Positions 48,663 through 56,001 of a stretch of 64,000 nt of DNA are shown here, in pieces; position 1 is the stretch's first letter; each line of letters starts with the position of its first letter. A program made the position numbers and the translations under genes. The notes beneath the pieces are model-generated. The model saw only the letters and a program-made list of their open reading frames with translations. It did not search any database and had not been told where the DNA came from. The stretch is from RYN-230 sp963717125. GTDB taxonomy: Bacteria; Actinomycetota; Actinomycetes; Streptosporangiales; Streptosporangiaceae. The DNA lies in NCBI GenBank assembly GCA_963717125.1, contig CAVQVG010000007.1, forward strand, positions 434,001 through 498,000, given 5' to 3'.

Positions 48663-49241
48663 TCAGGCCGCGGGCAGCCTGCGGCGCAGCGCGGCCGCCC
48701 GGCCGGTGACCCGGTTCACCCCGGCCGTGGCCCGGCCCGCCCGGGCCCCGGCCTGGCCCGATATCCGCGCCGTCCGGGTGGCCAGGGCCACGTCCCGGCG
48801 CGCGGTCCGGGCCGCGTGCTGGCCGCGCCAGGCCAGCGACGGGTGCCCGCCGGTATCGGCCGCGGCGATCAGCAGCCCGCCCAGCATGGTGACGTTCTTC
48901 AGGAAGTGGATCCGCTGCTGGGCTCGCTCCTGCTTGTCCTCGATCTCCCAGTAACGGTGCCCGGCCAGCGTGGTCGGCACCAGCGTGCCGGCCAGCACGG
49001 CCGCGGACAGCCGCGGCCACCAGCCCATGGCCAGCATCGACCCGGCCACGCACTGCACCGCGCCGTTGAGCCGCACCACCTGCTCGGTCTCGTCCGGCAG
49101 CACGGCCACCCGGTCGGCGACCGGGCGGACCACCGGCTCAGCCCGCGCGGCGACCCGCTCCGGCCACCGCCAGGTCTGGTAGCCCTGGACGACGAAGATG
49201 GACGCCAGCATCGGGCGCGCGACAGATCTCAGCAGAGCCAT
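48663..49241 (-). CDS. DoxX-like membrane protein
   Basis: 192 residues. The opening MALLRSVARPMLASIFVVQGYQ and the segment QCVAGSMLAMGWWPRLSAAVLAGTLVPTTLAGH followed by HFLKNVTMLGGLLI are the DoxX family pattern, with three or four membrane helices. Some family members are linked to thiol-dependent redox complexes, but the role here is unknown. A C-terminal extension of about 60 residues is rich in Ala, Arg and Thr and probably disordered. ATG 49241. It is followed, leftward, by the polysaccharide operon after 248 bases. Confidence 0.85.
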   Translation of the reverse strand: MALLRSVARPMLASIFVVQGYQTWRWPERVAARAEPVVRPVADRVAVLPDETEQVVRLNGAVQCVAGSMLAMGWWPRLSAAVLAGTLVPTTLAGHRYWEIEDKQERAQQRIHFLKNVTMLGGLLIAAADTGGHPSLAWRGQHAARTARRDVALATRTARISGQAGARAGRATAGVNRVTGRAAALRRRLPAA

Positions 49242-49317
49242 ACCAGCACCCTGCCCGCCAAACCATCTGCTTAACGCCCTTACCCGCCCAGGGCCGCCCG
49301 GTCCGCCCGGTGGCCGG

Positions 49318-49686
49318 TCAGCTTTCCGGCCGGGGACTGAACAGCGCGAACATGCTGCCGTTGGGGTCGGTGAGGTAAGCGACGACCATCCCGTCGGGCA
49401 GCGTCATCGGTGCGACGACGACCTTGCCGCCGAATTCCTCGGTGCGCGCCGCGGTGGCGGCCACGTCCGCGACCCGGACTACGAACACGGCGTACGGCGG
49501 GATGTTGCCGCCGGTGTTGAAGATGCCGCCGGACGGGCCGTCCGCCCCGGCCGCGGTGATCACGGTGTAGTCGCCGTCCGGGGCGAACGTCCAGCCGAAC
49601 AGCGCCCCATAGAAGTCCTTGGCCGCCTGGACGTCCGGGGCGCCGATCTCGAACCAGGCGACGGTGTTGACTGCCGGAGCTGACAT
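49318..49686 (-). CDS. VOC-family (glyoxalase-like) protein
   Basis: 122 residues, one VOC domain of two beta-alpha-beta-beta-beta modules. Conserved parts are TVAWFEIGAPDVQAAKDFYGALFGW, and YLTDPNGSMFALFSP near the end. Metal-ligand positions are partly degenerate: the N-terminal His of glyoxalase I is replaced, so metal use is uncertain. Members include dioxygenases, lyases and resistance proteins; the substrate is not inferable. ATG 49686 follows a clear GGAGGAA site. Confidence 0.9.
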   Translation of the reverse strand: MSAPAVNTVAWFEIGAPDVQAAKDFYGALFGWTFAPDGDYTVITAAGADGPSGGIFNTGGNIPPYAVFVVRVADVAATAARTEEFGGKVVVAPMTLPDGMVVAYLTDPNGSMFALFSPRPES

Positions 49687-49894
49687 GGGTTCCTCCAGTT
49701 GTGGGCAACGTGTGTGCAGCCAGCCTGCCGGGGGGCCGCGACAGCGTTATGTCGGTGTTTCCGGCCGATTTCCGGCGGGGTATAGCTAGCTGCCGCCCGA
49801 AGACTCCACCCAGCCGGATGGGCCGGCCGTCCCCCGGTCCGTAGCGTCGGCCGGAGAGCCTGTCCACCACCCCGGTGCCGAGAGGGAGGCCCCC

Positions 49895-51661
49895 ATGTCT
49901 GAGCGCAACCCGGCCAGGCCGTTACTACTCCGGCCAGCCCCGCGGCTCCGGGCCGCGGCCGTCATCGTCACCGTCGCGCTGATCACCAGCCTGCTGGCTG
50001 GGCCGGCCGCCCAGGCGGCCCCGGTGCCGCGGCATGCCGCCGGAGCGCCGCCGGTGCCTGTGCTGCGCTGGCGGCCGTGTGACGGCGGATTCCAGTGCGC
50101 GACCGCGCGGGTGCCCCTCGACTACCGGCAACCCAGCGGCGCGACGATCCGGCTGGCCGTGGTCCGGCACCTGGCCACCGACCCGGCGCACCGGATCGGC
50201 TCGCTGTTCTTCAACGGCGGCGGCCCCAACGAGCAGATCGTCGGCTTCCCCGGCGCCTACCACACCTTCCCGGCCGCACTGCGGGCGCGCTTCGACATCA
50301 TCGCGTTCGACCCGCGCGGCTTCGGCTACAGCACCGCGATCCGCTGCTTCCCGAGCGAGGCGGCGGAGTCGGCGTTCTTGTCCGGGCTGCCGCCGTTCCC
50401 GGTCGGCGCGAGACAGGACGCGGCCTGGATCCGGACCTATGCCCGGTTCGACGCGCTGTGCGCCCGGCGCAACGGCCGCCTGCTGGACCACGACAGCACC
50501 GCCGACGTGGCCCGCGACATGGACCTGCTCCGCCAGGCGGTGGGCGACCCGGTGCTGAACTACCTGGGTCTGTCCTACGGCTCGGGTCTCGGTGCCACCT
50601 ACGCCAACCTCTTCCCGGCCCGGGTCGGGCGGATGATCCTGGACGGGAACGTCAACCCGGTCAGCTGGACGCATCCGGACGGCATCCGGCCGGTTTTCCT
50701 CCGGCTCGGCTCGGGCCAGGCGTCCGCCGCGTCGATGACCGCGTTCCTGAACCTGTGCGGCGCCACCAGCACCTCGGCGTGCGCGTTCGCCGCGGGCAGC
50801 CCGGCCGCGACCCGGGCCAAGTGGCAGGTGCTGCTGCGCCGCCTGCGCCATCATCCGGTCACCGCCGGGAGCCCGGCGCAGCGCTACACCTATGCCGACG
50901 TGATCGCCTTGATGCCGCTCGGCCAGGTCGCCGCCTGGCCATCCGGCGCCGCCCGGCTGCAGCAGCTGTGGACCGCGTCGGCCCCCGGTGGGACGTCCGC
51001 CGCCGCCAGTCACACCCGAGCCCGCCACACCCCAGCCGCCCGCAGCGCCCCACCCCGCCGTACCGTGGCCGCCGCACCCCGCAGCGCCCCACCCCGCCGC
51101 ACCGTGGCCGCCGCCGCCCGCAGCGCCCCACCCCCCCGCACCGTGGCCGCCGCACCCCGCGCCACCGCGGTCGCCGCACCCCGCGCCACCGCGGCCGCCG
51201 CGCCCCCCTATACCGGGCTTGAGCAGAATCTGGCCGTGCTCTGCCCGGACAGCGCGAACCCGCGCGACCCGCTCGACTACGCGGCTGCCGCCCGGCAGGC
51301 CTACCCAAGCTCCGGCGGGTTCGGGCTGGAGTGGGCCTGGACGACGGAACCGTGCGCGGACTGGCCGGCCAGCGCCCAGGACCGGTACGCCGGGCCCTGG
51401 AACCGGCGCACGGCCAACACGATCCTGCTGCTCGGCAACACCGGCGACCCGGCCCTGCCGTACCGGGACTCCGTCGCGCTGGCCCACGACCTGGCCCGGG
51501 CCCGGCTGCTGACCGTGGCCGGGTACGGGCATACCGAGGCGAACAACCCGAGCAACTGCGCCCTCGGCTACGAGATCAGCTACCTGGAGACCGGCGCGCT
51601 GCCGCCGGCCGGCACGGTGTGCCCGGAGAACGCCGCGCCGTTCGCGGCGACCAGGTCCTGA
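49895..51661 (+). CDS. Secreted alpha/beta hydrolase with TAP-like C-terminal domain
   Basis: 588 residues. A signal peptide (basic start, hydrophobic core about 20-38, cut near AQAAP) precedes an alpha/beta-hydrolase of the tripeptidyl aminopeptidase (SlpD/E, TAP) group. The nucleophile Ser is in GLSYGSG, near residue 227; the Asp is in NTGDPALPYRDS and the His in GYGHTEANN, both in the C-terminal TAP-like domain. It probably releases short peptides or cleaves esters outside the cell. Between about residues 370 and 435 lies a low-complexity insert of RSAPPRRTVAAAP-type repeats not found in the family. ATG 49895 follows GGAGG. It converges with the WYL regulator. Confidence 0.9.
   Translation: MSERNPARPLLLRPAPRLRAAAVIVTVALITSLLAGPAAQAAPVPRHAAGAPPVPVLRWRPCDGGFQCATARVPLDYRQPSGATIRLAVVRHLATDPAHRIGSLFFNGGGPNEQIVGFPGAYHTFPAALRARFDIIAFDPRGFGYSTAIRCFPSEAAESAFLSGLPPFPVGARQDAAWIRTYARFDALCARRNGRLLDHDSTADVARDMDLLRQAVGDPVLNYLGLSYGSGLGATYANLFPARVGRMILDGNVNPVSWTHPDGIRPVFLRLGSGQASAASMTAFLNLCGATSTSACAFAAGSPAATRAKWQVLLRRLRHHPVTAGSPAQRYTYADVIALMPLGQVAAWPSGAARLQQLWTASAPGGTSAAASHTRARHTPAARSAPPRRTVAAAPRSAPPRRTVAAAARSAPPPRTVAAAPRATAVAAPRATAAAAPPYTGLEQNLAVLCPDSANPRDPLDYAAAARQAYPSSGGFGLEWAWTTEPCADWPASAQDRYAGPWNRRTANTILLLGNTGDPALPYRDSVALAHDLARARLLTVAGYGHTEANNPSNCALGYEISYLETGALPPAGTVCPENAAPFAATRS
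51030..51210 (+). repeat. In-frame minisatellite inside the hydrolase gene
   Basis: A 39-bp unit encoding RSAPPRRTVAAAP occurs three times, followed by a 24-bp unit encoding RATA(V/A)AAP twice. Both unit lengths are multiples of three. Confidence 0.8.
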
Positions 51662-51668
51662 TGCCCGG

Positions 51669-52574
51669 TCACACGTGCAGGTCGGGGCGGCTGATCAGGG
51701 CGTCCGGGATGTCCACGTCCAGGTCGCGATAGGACCGCGGCGGGGCCGGCTCACCGGTGTCCACCGCGGCCAGGATCCGGTCCAGCCGGAATGCCCGGCT
51801 GCCCTCGCGCAGCCGGCACCACGCCATCAGGTACCACTGCTTGCTGGTCGCGACGAACGCCACCGGCTCCACGTCGCGCACCGTCACCTGGTCGTTGCGG
51901 TCCCGGTAGTCGAGCCGCAGCACGTGGCCGGCGGTGATGGCCTCCTGGATGACCAGCGGGACGCCACCCGGCTGCGGGCCGGCCCACCGGCTGGCCGCCC
52001 TCTCCCGCGCGGAACCCGTCCGGGCACCCGCCGCCGGTCCCGCCGCGGCCGGTCCCTCCATAGCCGGTACCGCGGCCGGTCCCTCCATAGCCGGTACCGC
52101 CGCGGGCGCGGCCCGCCCAGCGTGCCCCGCCGCGGCCGCGGCTGGCACCGCGGTTTCCGGCTGGCGCAAGTCCCCGGCGCGGGCCGGGCCGACCAGCCGG
52201 ACCCGGTCGATCAGCTGGGCCGCCGCCGCGGTCTGCGCGGCCGGCGCGGCCACGAGCACCTTGCGCAACGCGCTGCGGGTCGCGGCGGCGAACGGGGTCC
52301 GCTCGTCCCGGGCCAGCGCCACCGCTATCGCCACCATCTCGGCCGCGGTGAAGTTGACCGGCGGCAGCGTCATCGTCCTGTCGATGGCGTAGCCGCCACT
52401 GCGGCCCGGCTCGGCGTAGACCGGCACGCCAGATTCCTGCAGGGCCAGGATGTCCCGTTCGATGGTCCGCGCGCTGACCTCGTACCGCGCCGCGAGCTGC
52501 CGGGCCGACCGCGGCCGCGGTGCGGTGGCCCGCAGGTCCTCGACGAGGGCGTAGAGCCGGTCGGTGCGGTTCAC
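51669..52574 (-). CDS. WYL-domain transcriptional regulator
   Basis: 301 residues. An N-terminal HTH of the DeoR-like HTH_11 type (residues 3-60: RQLAARYEVSARTIERDILALQE) is followed by a conserved GRSGGYAI turn and a C-terminal WYL domain (KQWYLMAWCRLREGSRAFRLDRI) that senses a ligand, often a nucleic acid or nucleotide. Between them lies an Ala/Pro-rich insert with two copies of AAVPAMEGP (27-bp unit at about 52045-52100). GTG 52574 gives the family start MNRTDRLYALVEDL; no Shine-Dalgarno is seen, so the message may be leaderless. The target genes are unknown. It converges with the hydrolase. Confidence 0.9.
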   Translation of the reverse strand: MNRTDRLYALVEDLRATAPRPRSARQLAARYEVSARTIERDILALQESGVPVYAEPGRSGGYAIDRTMTLPPVNFTAAEMVAIAVALARDERTPFAAATRSALRKVLVAAPAAQTAAAAQLIDRVRLVGPARAGDLRQPETAVPAAAAAGHAGRAAPAAVPAMEGPAAVPAMEGPAAAGPAAGARTGSARERAASRWAGPQPGGVPLVIQEAITAGHVLRLDYRDRNDQVTVRDVEPVAFVATSKQWYLMAWCRLREGSRAFRLDRILAAVDTGEPAPPRSYRDLDVDIPDALISRPDLHV

Positions 52575-52907
52575 AGCCGGCACGCTACCGCGTGCTACCG
52601 ACAGTATTGCTTTGCGCCTCCGGCGCGCTGGACCCGCCGACTTCCCTCGTCGCTCGGTCGCTCGTTCCTCGCTCCCTCCCTCCTCAGTCCAGTCGGCGGC
52701 GCGCGCCTTTGGCGCGGCAGTCCAGTCGGCGGCGCGCGCCTTCGGCCCCGGCGCTAACAATGTCACCAATGAGGTAGCTGGGCGGTCTGCTCGATCACGA
52801 GTTCATTACCTAACCATGTTGATGATGCGAAATACGGGCATATTAGGCACAATCATGTCGAAGGCTGCTCGCCGGGCCCCAAGCCGCGCACCCGTGAGGA
52901 GTCCAGC
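52575..52907. promoter_or_regulatory. Divergent intergenic region with a 33-bp tandem duplication
   Basis: 333 bases between the WYL regulator and a membrane protein. A 33-bp unit starting CAGTCCAGTCGGCGGC at 52685 is repeated at 52718 with two or three changes. The A/T-rich part 52755-52860 should hold the rightward promoter; GAGGAG lies just before the ATG at 52908. No gene is supported. Confidence 0.5.
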
Positions 52908-53531
52908 ATGTCGATTGCCTTGGTCGGCGCCCAGATCAGCTTGCCAGCGTCGCCGTTCCCGCCGCTGGCGGTCGGTTTCTTCGGGCTGGGTACCGGCTAC
53001 CTGATCTACGGAACCCAGGAGCTGTTCGGCTACCCCAAGCGCGACGAGCGCGTCGACCCGGCGGTGGGCATCTGGGGCATCTGGATGCCGGGCTTCATGC
53101 AGTTCATCACCGGCGTCTACCTGTTCCTCGGGCTCACCCTGTTCGGCACGTTCACGGCGGCCCCGCTGTACATGGCCGCGCTGGCGTTCACCGCGTACGG
53201 CGTGCACTGGTTCGCACTCGGCTGGATCCGGCTGCGCGGCGCCGACGCGCGGGCCAACATCGGCATGACGGTCGCCTTCCTGCTCATCTCGCTCCTCGGC
53301 GTGGTCGTGTTCTTCAAGGCGGGCGACGACCCGGTCGGCGGCGTGTTCATCGGGCTGTCCTGCGTCTACGTCAGCGAGTTCTTCGCCACCCTGGGACCGG
53401 ACGCGCCACGGCTGAGCCAGCCGGGCGGGCGCGCGCTCGGGTTCTTCCACCTGGGCACCGGCCTGTGGCTGATGTACCTGGTGTGGGCGGTCGTGCTGAA
53501 CTTCGTGCTGAAGTACACGCTGCCGGTGTGA
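52908..53531 (+). CDS. Six-helix membrane protein resembling GPR1/FUN34/YaaH transporters
   Basis: 207 residues with six likely membrane helices (about 17-35, 50-72, 77-100, 115-135, 138-158 and 178-202). The pattern of an N-terminal GTGYLIYGTQELFG block and alternation of short loops resembles the GPR1/FUN34/YaaH family of acetate/succinate channels, but the hallmark asparagine-proline motif is not clear, so the assignment is tentative; UreI/AmiS-type channels are the alternative. ATG 52908 has GAGGAG upstream. It lies alone between the WYL regulator and rluA; control by the WYL protein is possible but only inferred. Confidence 0.55.
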   Translation: MSIALVGAQISLPASPFPPLAVGFFGLGTGYLIYGTQELFGYPKRDERVDPAVGIWGIWMPGFMQFITGVYLFLGLTLFGTFTAAPLYMAALAFTAYGVHWFALGWIRLRGADARANIGMTVAFLLISLLGVVVFFKAGDDPVGGVFIGLSCVYVSEFFATLGPDAPRLSQPGGRALGFFHLGTGLWLMYLVWAVVLNFVLKYTLPV

Positions 53532-53535
53532 CCGG

Positions 53536-54467
53536 TCAGCTTTCCGCGCGGAGCACGTCCAGCGAGTGCGCCAGGTCGTCCGGGTAGCCGCTGGAGAACT
53601 CCACCCGCCGACCGTCCGCCGGGTGGGCGAAACCCAGTTCGACCGCGTGCAGCCACTGCCGGGTCAGCCCCAGGTGGTCCGCGAACACCGGGTCGGCGCC
53701 GTACAGCCGGTCACCGACGCAGGGATGGCGCAGCGCGGCCATGTGCACCCGGATCTGGTGGGTGCGCCCGGTCTCCAGGATGACCTCGGCCAGGCTGGCG
53801 CCGCGGAAGGCTTCCAGCGTGTCATAGTGCGTGACGCTGGGCCAGCCGCCGGCCACCACCGCGAACCGGCCGTCCCCGGCCGGATGCCGGCCGATGGGCG
53901 CGTCGATCGTGCCGCGCAGCGGGTCTGGGTGCCCCTGCACCAGCGCGTGGTACCGCTTGTCCACCTCGCGCTCGCGGAACGCCTGCTTTAGCGCGCTGTA
54001 CGCGGGTTCGCTCTTGGCCAGGACCATGAGCCCGGTGGTGTTGGCGTCGAGCCGGTGCACGATGCCCTGGCGCTCGGCCGCGCCGCTGGTCGCAATCGTG
54101 TGCCCGGCCGCGAGCAGTCCCTCCAGCACGGTCGGGCCGGTCCAGCCGGGTGTCGGGTGGGCGGCCACCCCGCGCGGCTTGTCCACCACCACGATGTCGT
54201 CGTCCTCATAGACCACGGCCAGGCCGGGCACCGCGCGCGGCGTCGGGGCCGCGGGCGCGCGGCGGGGAGCGTCACGTCGAGCCACTCCCCCGCCGGTACC
54301 CGCTCGGACTTGGCCGGCGTCCGGCCGCCGAGCAGCACCTGACCGCTGCTGATCAGCTCGGCGGCGCTGGCCCGGGACAGCCCGAACATCCGGGCCAGCG
54401 CGGCGTCCAGCCGCTCGCCGTCCAGCCCCTCCGGCACCGGCACCCGGCGCTGATTGGACTGAGTCAC
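53536..54467 (-). pseudogene. RluA-family pseudouridine synthase, split by an apparent 1-base deletion
   Basis: The N-terminal part begins at GTG 54467, overlapping the lspA stop (GTGA), and encodes an S4 RNA-binding domain (GERLDAALARMFGLSRASAAE, VLLGG). Near 54260 the frame shifts; the catalytic domain continues in another frame with VVYEDDDIVVVDKPRG, GIVHRLDANTTGLMVLAK (catalytic Asp) and GRTHQIRVHMAALRHP, ending 53536. Total length is 932 bases, one short of 311 codons. It would make pseudouridine in rRNA. The lspA-rluA order is common in bacteria. It may be a sequencing error rather than a dead gene. Confidence 0.88.
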
Positions 54468-55111
54468 CGGCTGCCGTCGCCCGCCGGGTTGTGTTGGGCG
54501 GGCCGGTCGGCCAGCGGCGTCCCGCCCAGCTGCCCGTCCGCTGGCGGCCCGCTGTCCGGCTGATGGTCCCCCGCCGGGCGGGTCCCCTCCAGCGGGACGC
54601 TGCGCGCGGCCAGCAGCACGGCCAGCACGCCGCCGCAGACGATGCACGAGTCGGCCACGTTGAACACCGGCCAGTGCGGCAGCTGGATCCAGTCCACCAC
54701 GTTGCCGCGGAACGGGCCGGGCGAGCGGAAGATCCGGTCCCCCAGGTTCCCGGCTGCCCCGCCGAGCAGCAGGCCCAGCGTGATCGCCCAAGGGACGCTG
54801 CGCAGCCGCCGCGAGGTGCGCAGGATGGCGATGATGACCCCCACCGCGATCAGGCTGAAGACCACGGTCAGCACGGCGCTGGACGCGCCGATGCTGAACG
54901 CCGCTCCGCTGTTGCGTAGCTCGGTGAGCCTGAGCAGGCCGCCGAGCAGCCGGATCGGCGGCCGGTGCGAGAGCGTGGCCACCACGATCGTCTTGCTGAC
55001 CAGGTCGGCGACGAAGACCAGGGCCGCCACCAGGAGCAGCAGCCGGACCCGGCGCGGGCCAGGCCCGCCGTCCGGGCTGTCCATGCTGCCCTCGGCCGGC
55101 CGGTCTGGCAC
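54464..55111 (-). CDS. lspA: Lipoprotein signal peptidase
   Basis: 215 residues. It cleaves signal peptides of diacylglyceryl-modified prolipoproteins. Four membrane helices are present. The two catalytic Asp residues are in NVVDWIQLP and FNVADSCIV; the conserved RNSGAAFS and GGAAGNLGDRI blocks are intact. Extra residues at both ends (Pro/Gly-rich N-terminus of about 20, charged C-terminus of about 40) make it longer than the 160 to 200 usual. The start is GTG 55111; an ATG nine codons later is an alternative. It is coupled to the RluA-type gene. Lipoproteins in this window are potential substrates. Confidence 0.96.
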   Translation of the reverse strand: MPDRPAEGSMDSPDGGPGPRRVRLLLLVAALVFVADLVSKTIVVATLSHRPPIRLLGGLLRLTELRNSGAAFSIGASSAVLTVVFSLIAVGVIIAILRTSRRLRSVPWAITLGLLLGGAAGNLGDRIFRSPGPFRGNVVDWIQLPHWPVFNVADSCIVCGGVLAVLLAARSVPLEGTRPAGDHQPDSGPPADGQLGGTPLADRPAQHNPAGDGSR

Positions 55112-55131
55112 GCCAGGTGCCGCGGAGCCGT

Positions 55132-55551
55132 TCAGCGCCGTTCCTCCCGCTGCTTACAGGTCACGCACAGGACCGCCCGGGGAAAGGCTTGCAGCCGCGC
55201 TTTCCCGATCGGCTGACCGCACGATTCGCAGATACCGTAGCTGCCGTCCTCGATCCGGGCCAGCGCCCGCTCGGTCTGGGCCAGCAACTCCCGCGCGTTC
55301 TGGGTCAGCGCGAGCTCATGCTCCCGCTGGAAGGTCTTGGCCCCGGCGTCGGCGGAGTCGTCGCCCGCGTCACCAACCGCGTCGCCCAGCCGTTCCGCGA
55401 TTTCCGACTCGGCAGTGGAGATATCCTCGCGAAGCCCGGCCGCCTCGGCTTCGAGTTCCTTGCGGACCTCGGCCACCTCCTGCCCGGTCCAGGGCTTCTC
55501 ACCGGGCCGGACGGGAAGCACGGCGGCACCTTGGCGTGCTGCTGCTGTCAT
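55132..55551 (-). CDS. TraR/DksA-type zinc finger protein
   Basis: 139 residues. A coiled-coil-forming middle (about residues 25-105: WTGQEVAEVRKELEAEAAGLRE and so on) precedes a C-terminal C4 zinc finger, YGICESCGQPIGKARLQA then LCVTCKQRE. This is the DksA/TraR fold that inserts into the RNA polymerase secondary channel; the actinobacterial versions are small DksA-like proteins whose ppGpp link is not established. ATG 55551 with GGGGCCGAG upstream. It sits between ileS (divergent) and lspA, the order of Streptomyces. Confidence 0.92.
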   Translation of the reverse strand: MTAAARQGAAVLPVRPGEKPWTGQEVAEVRKELEAEAAGLREDISTAESEIAERLGDAVGDAGDDSADAGAKTFQREHELALTQNARELLAQTERALARIEDGSYGICESCGQPIGKARLQAFPRAVLCVTCKQREERR

Positions 55552-55708
55552 CTCGGCCCCCTCGTACGTGCTATGTCCACTATTCCTGCCGCCACCAATC
55601 GATCATGAACGCGGGCAGTCACCGGAGAATAGATCGGTGTCCCCGGGACTGCAAACACATCTGGCCACGGCAATAATCCGGGGCATCGGCTATCGTTAAG
55701 TGTCGGCA

Positions 55709-55945
55709 CAGCGAGGATGGGGACAGCTGCCGCTGCACGCGGCCAGGAGCGACCCGGGGTTGGTGCGAGCCCGGGGGCAGGCGCAGTGGACCAGATCACC
55801 CCGGAGCCGCCGGAAGAACGGCACTAGCCCAGTAGAACCGGCCGCACGACATCAATGAGCGGGTCGCGTCGCTCCCCGAGGGCGGGCGCGGCCAAGGAGG
55901 GTGGTACCGCGGGGCCGCCGCCGGCGCGCCTCGTCCCTCCAGCGA
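55709..55945 (+). promoter_or_regulatory. T-box riboswitch (tRNA-Ile) controlling ileS
   Basis: AAGGAGGGTGGTACCGCGG at 55894-55912 is a near-perfect T-box consensus. UGGU at 55902-55905 would pair with the ACCA end of uncharged tRNA-Ile. An ATC specifier at 55795-55797 is followed by a purine, and AGTAGAACCGGCCGC at about 55831-55845 matches the conserved linker region. GGAGGG at 55896-55901 can pair with CCCTCC at 55935-55940; the same CCTCC can instead pair with the ileS ribosome site GGAGG at 55987-55991. This suggests translational rather than termination control, as known for actinobacterial ileS T-boxes. Confidence 0.88.
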
Positions 55946-56001
55946 ATCCCTTGCCTGGCGCAACGTCAGCCCAGGCGAGCACCGCCGGAGGACCACCCGC
56001 C

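Noticed and set aside
55855..56001. ATG at 55855 as ileS start
   Set aside because: It lies within the T-box; the peptide between 55855 and 56002 has no similarity and the GGAGG site serves 56002.
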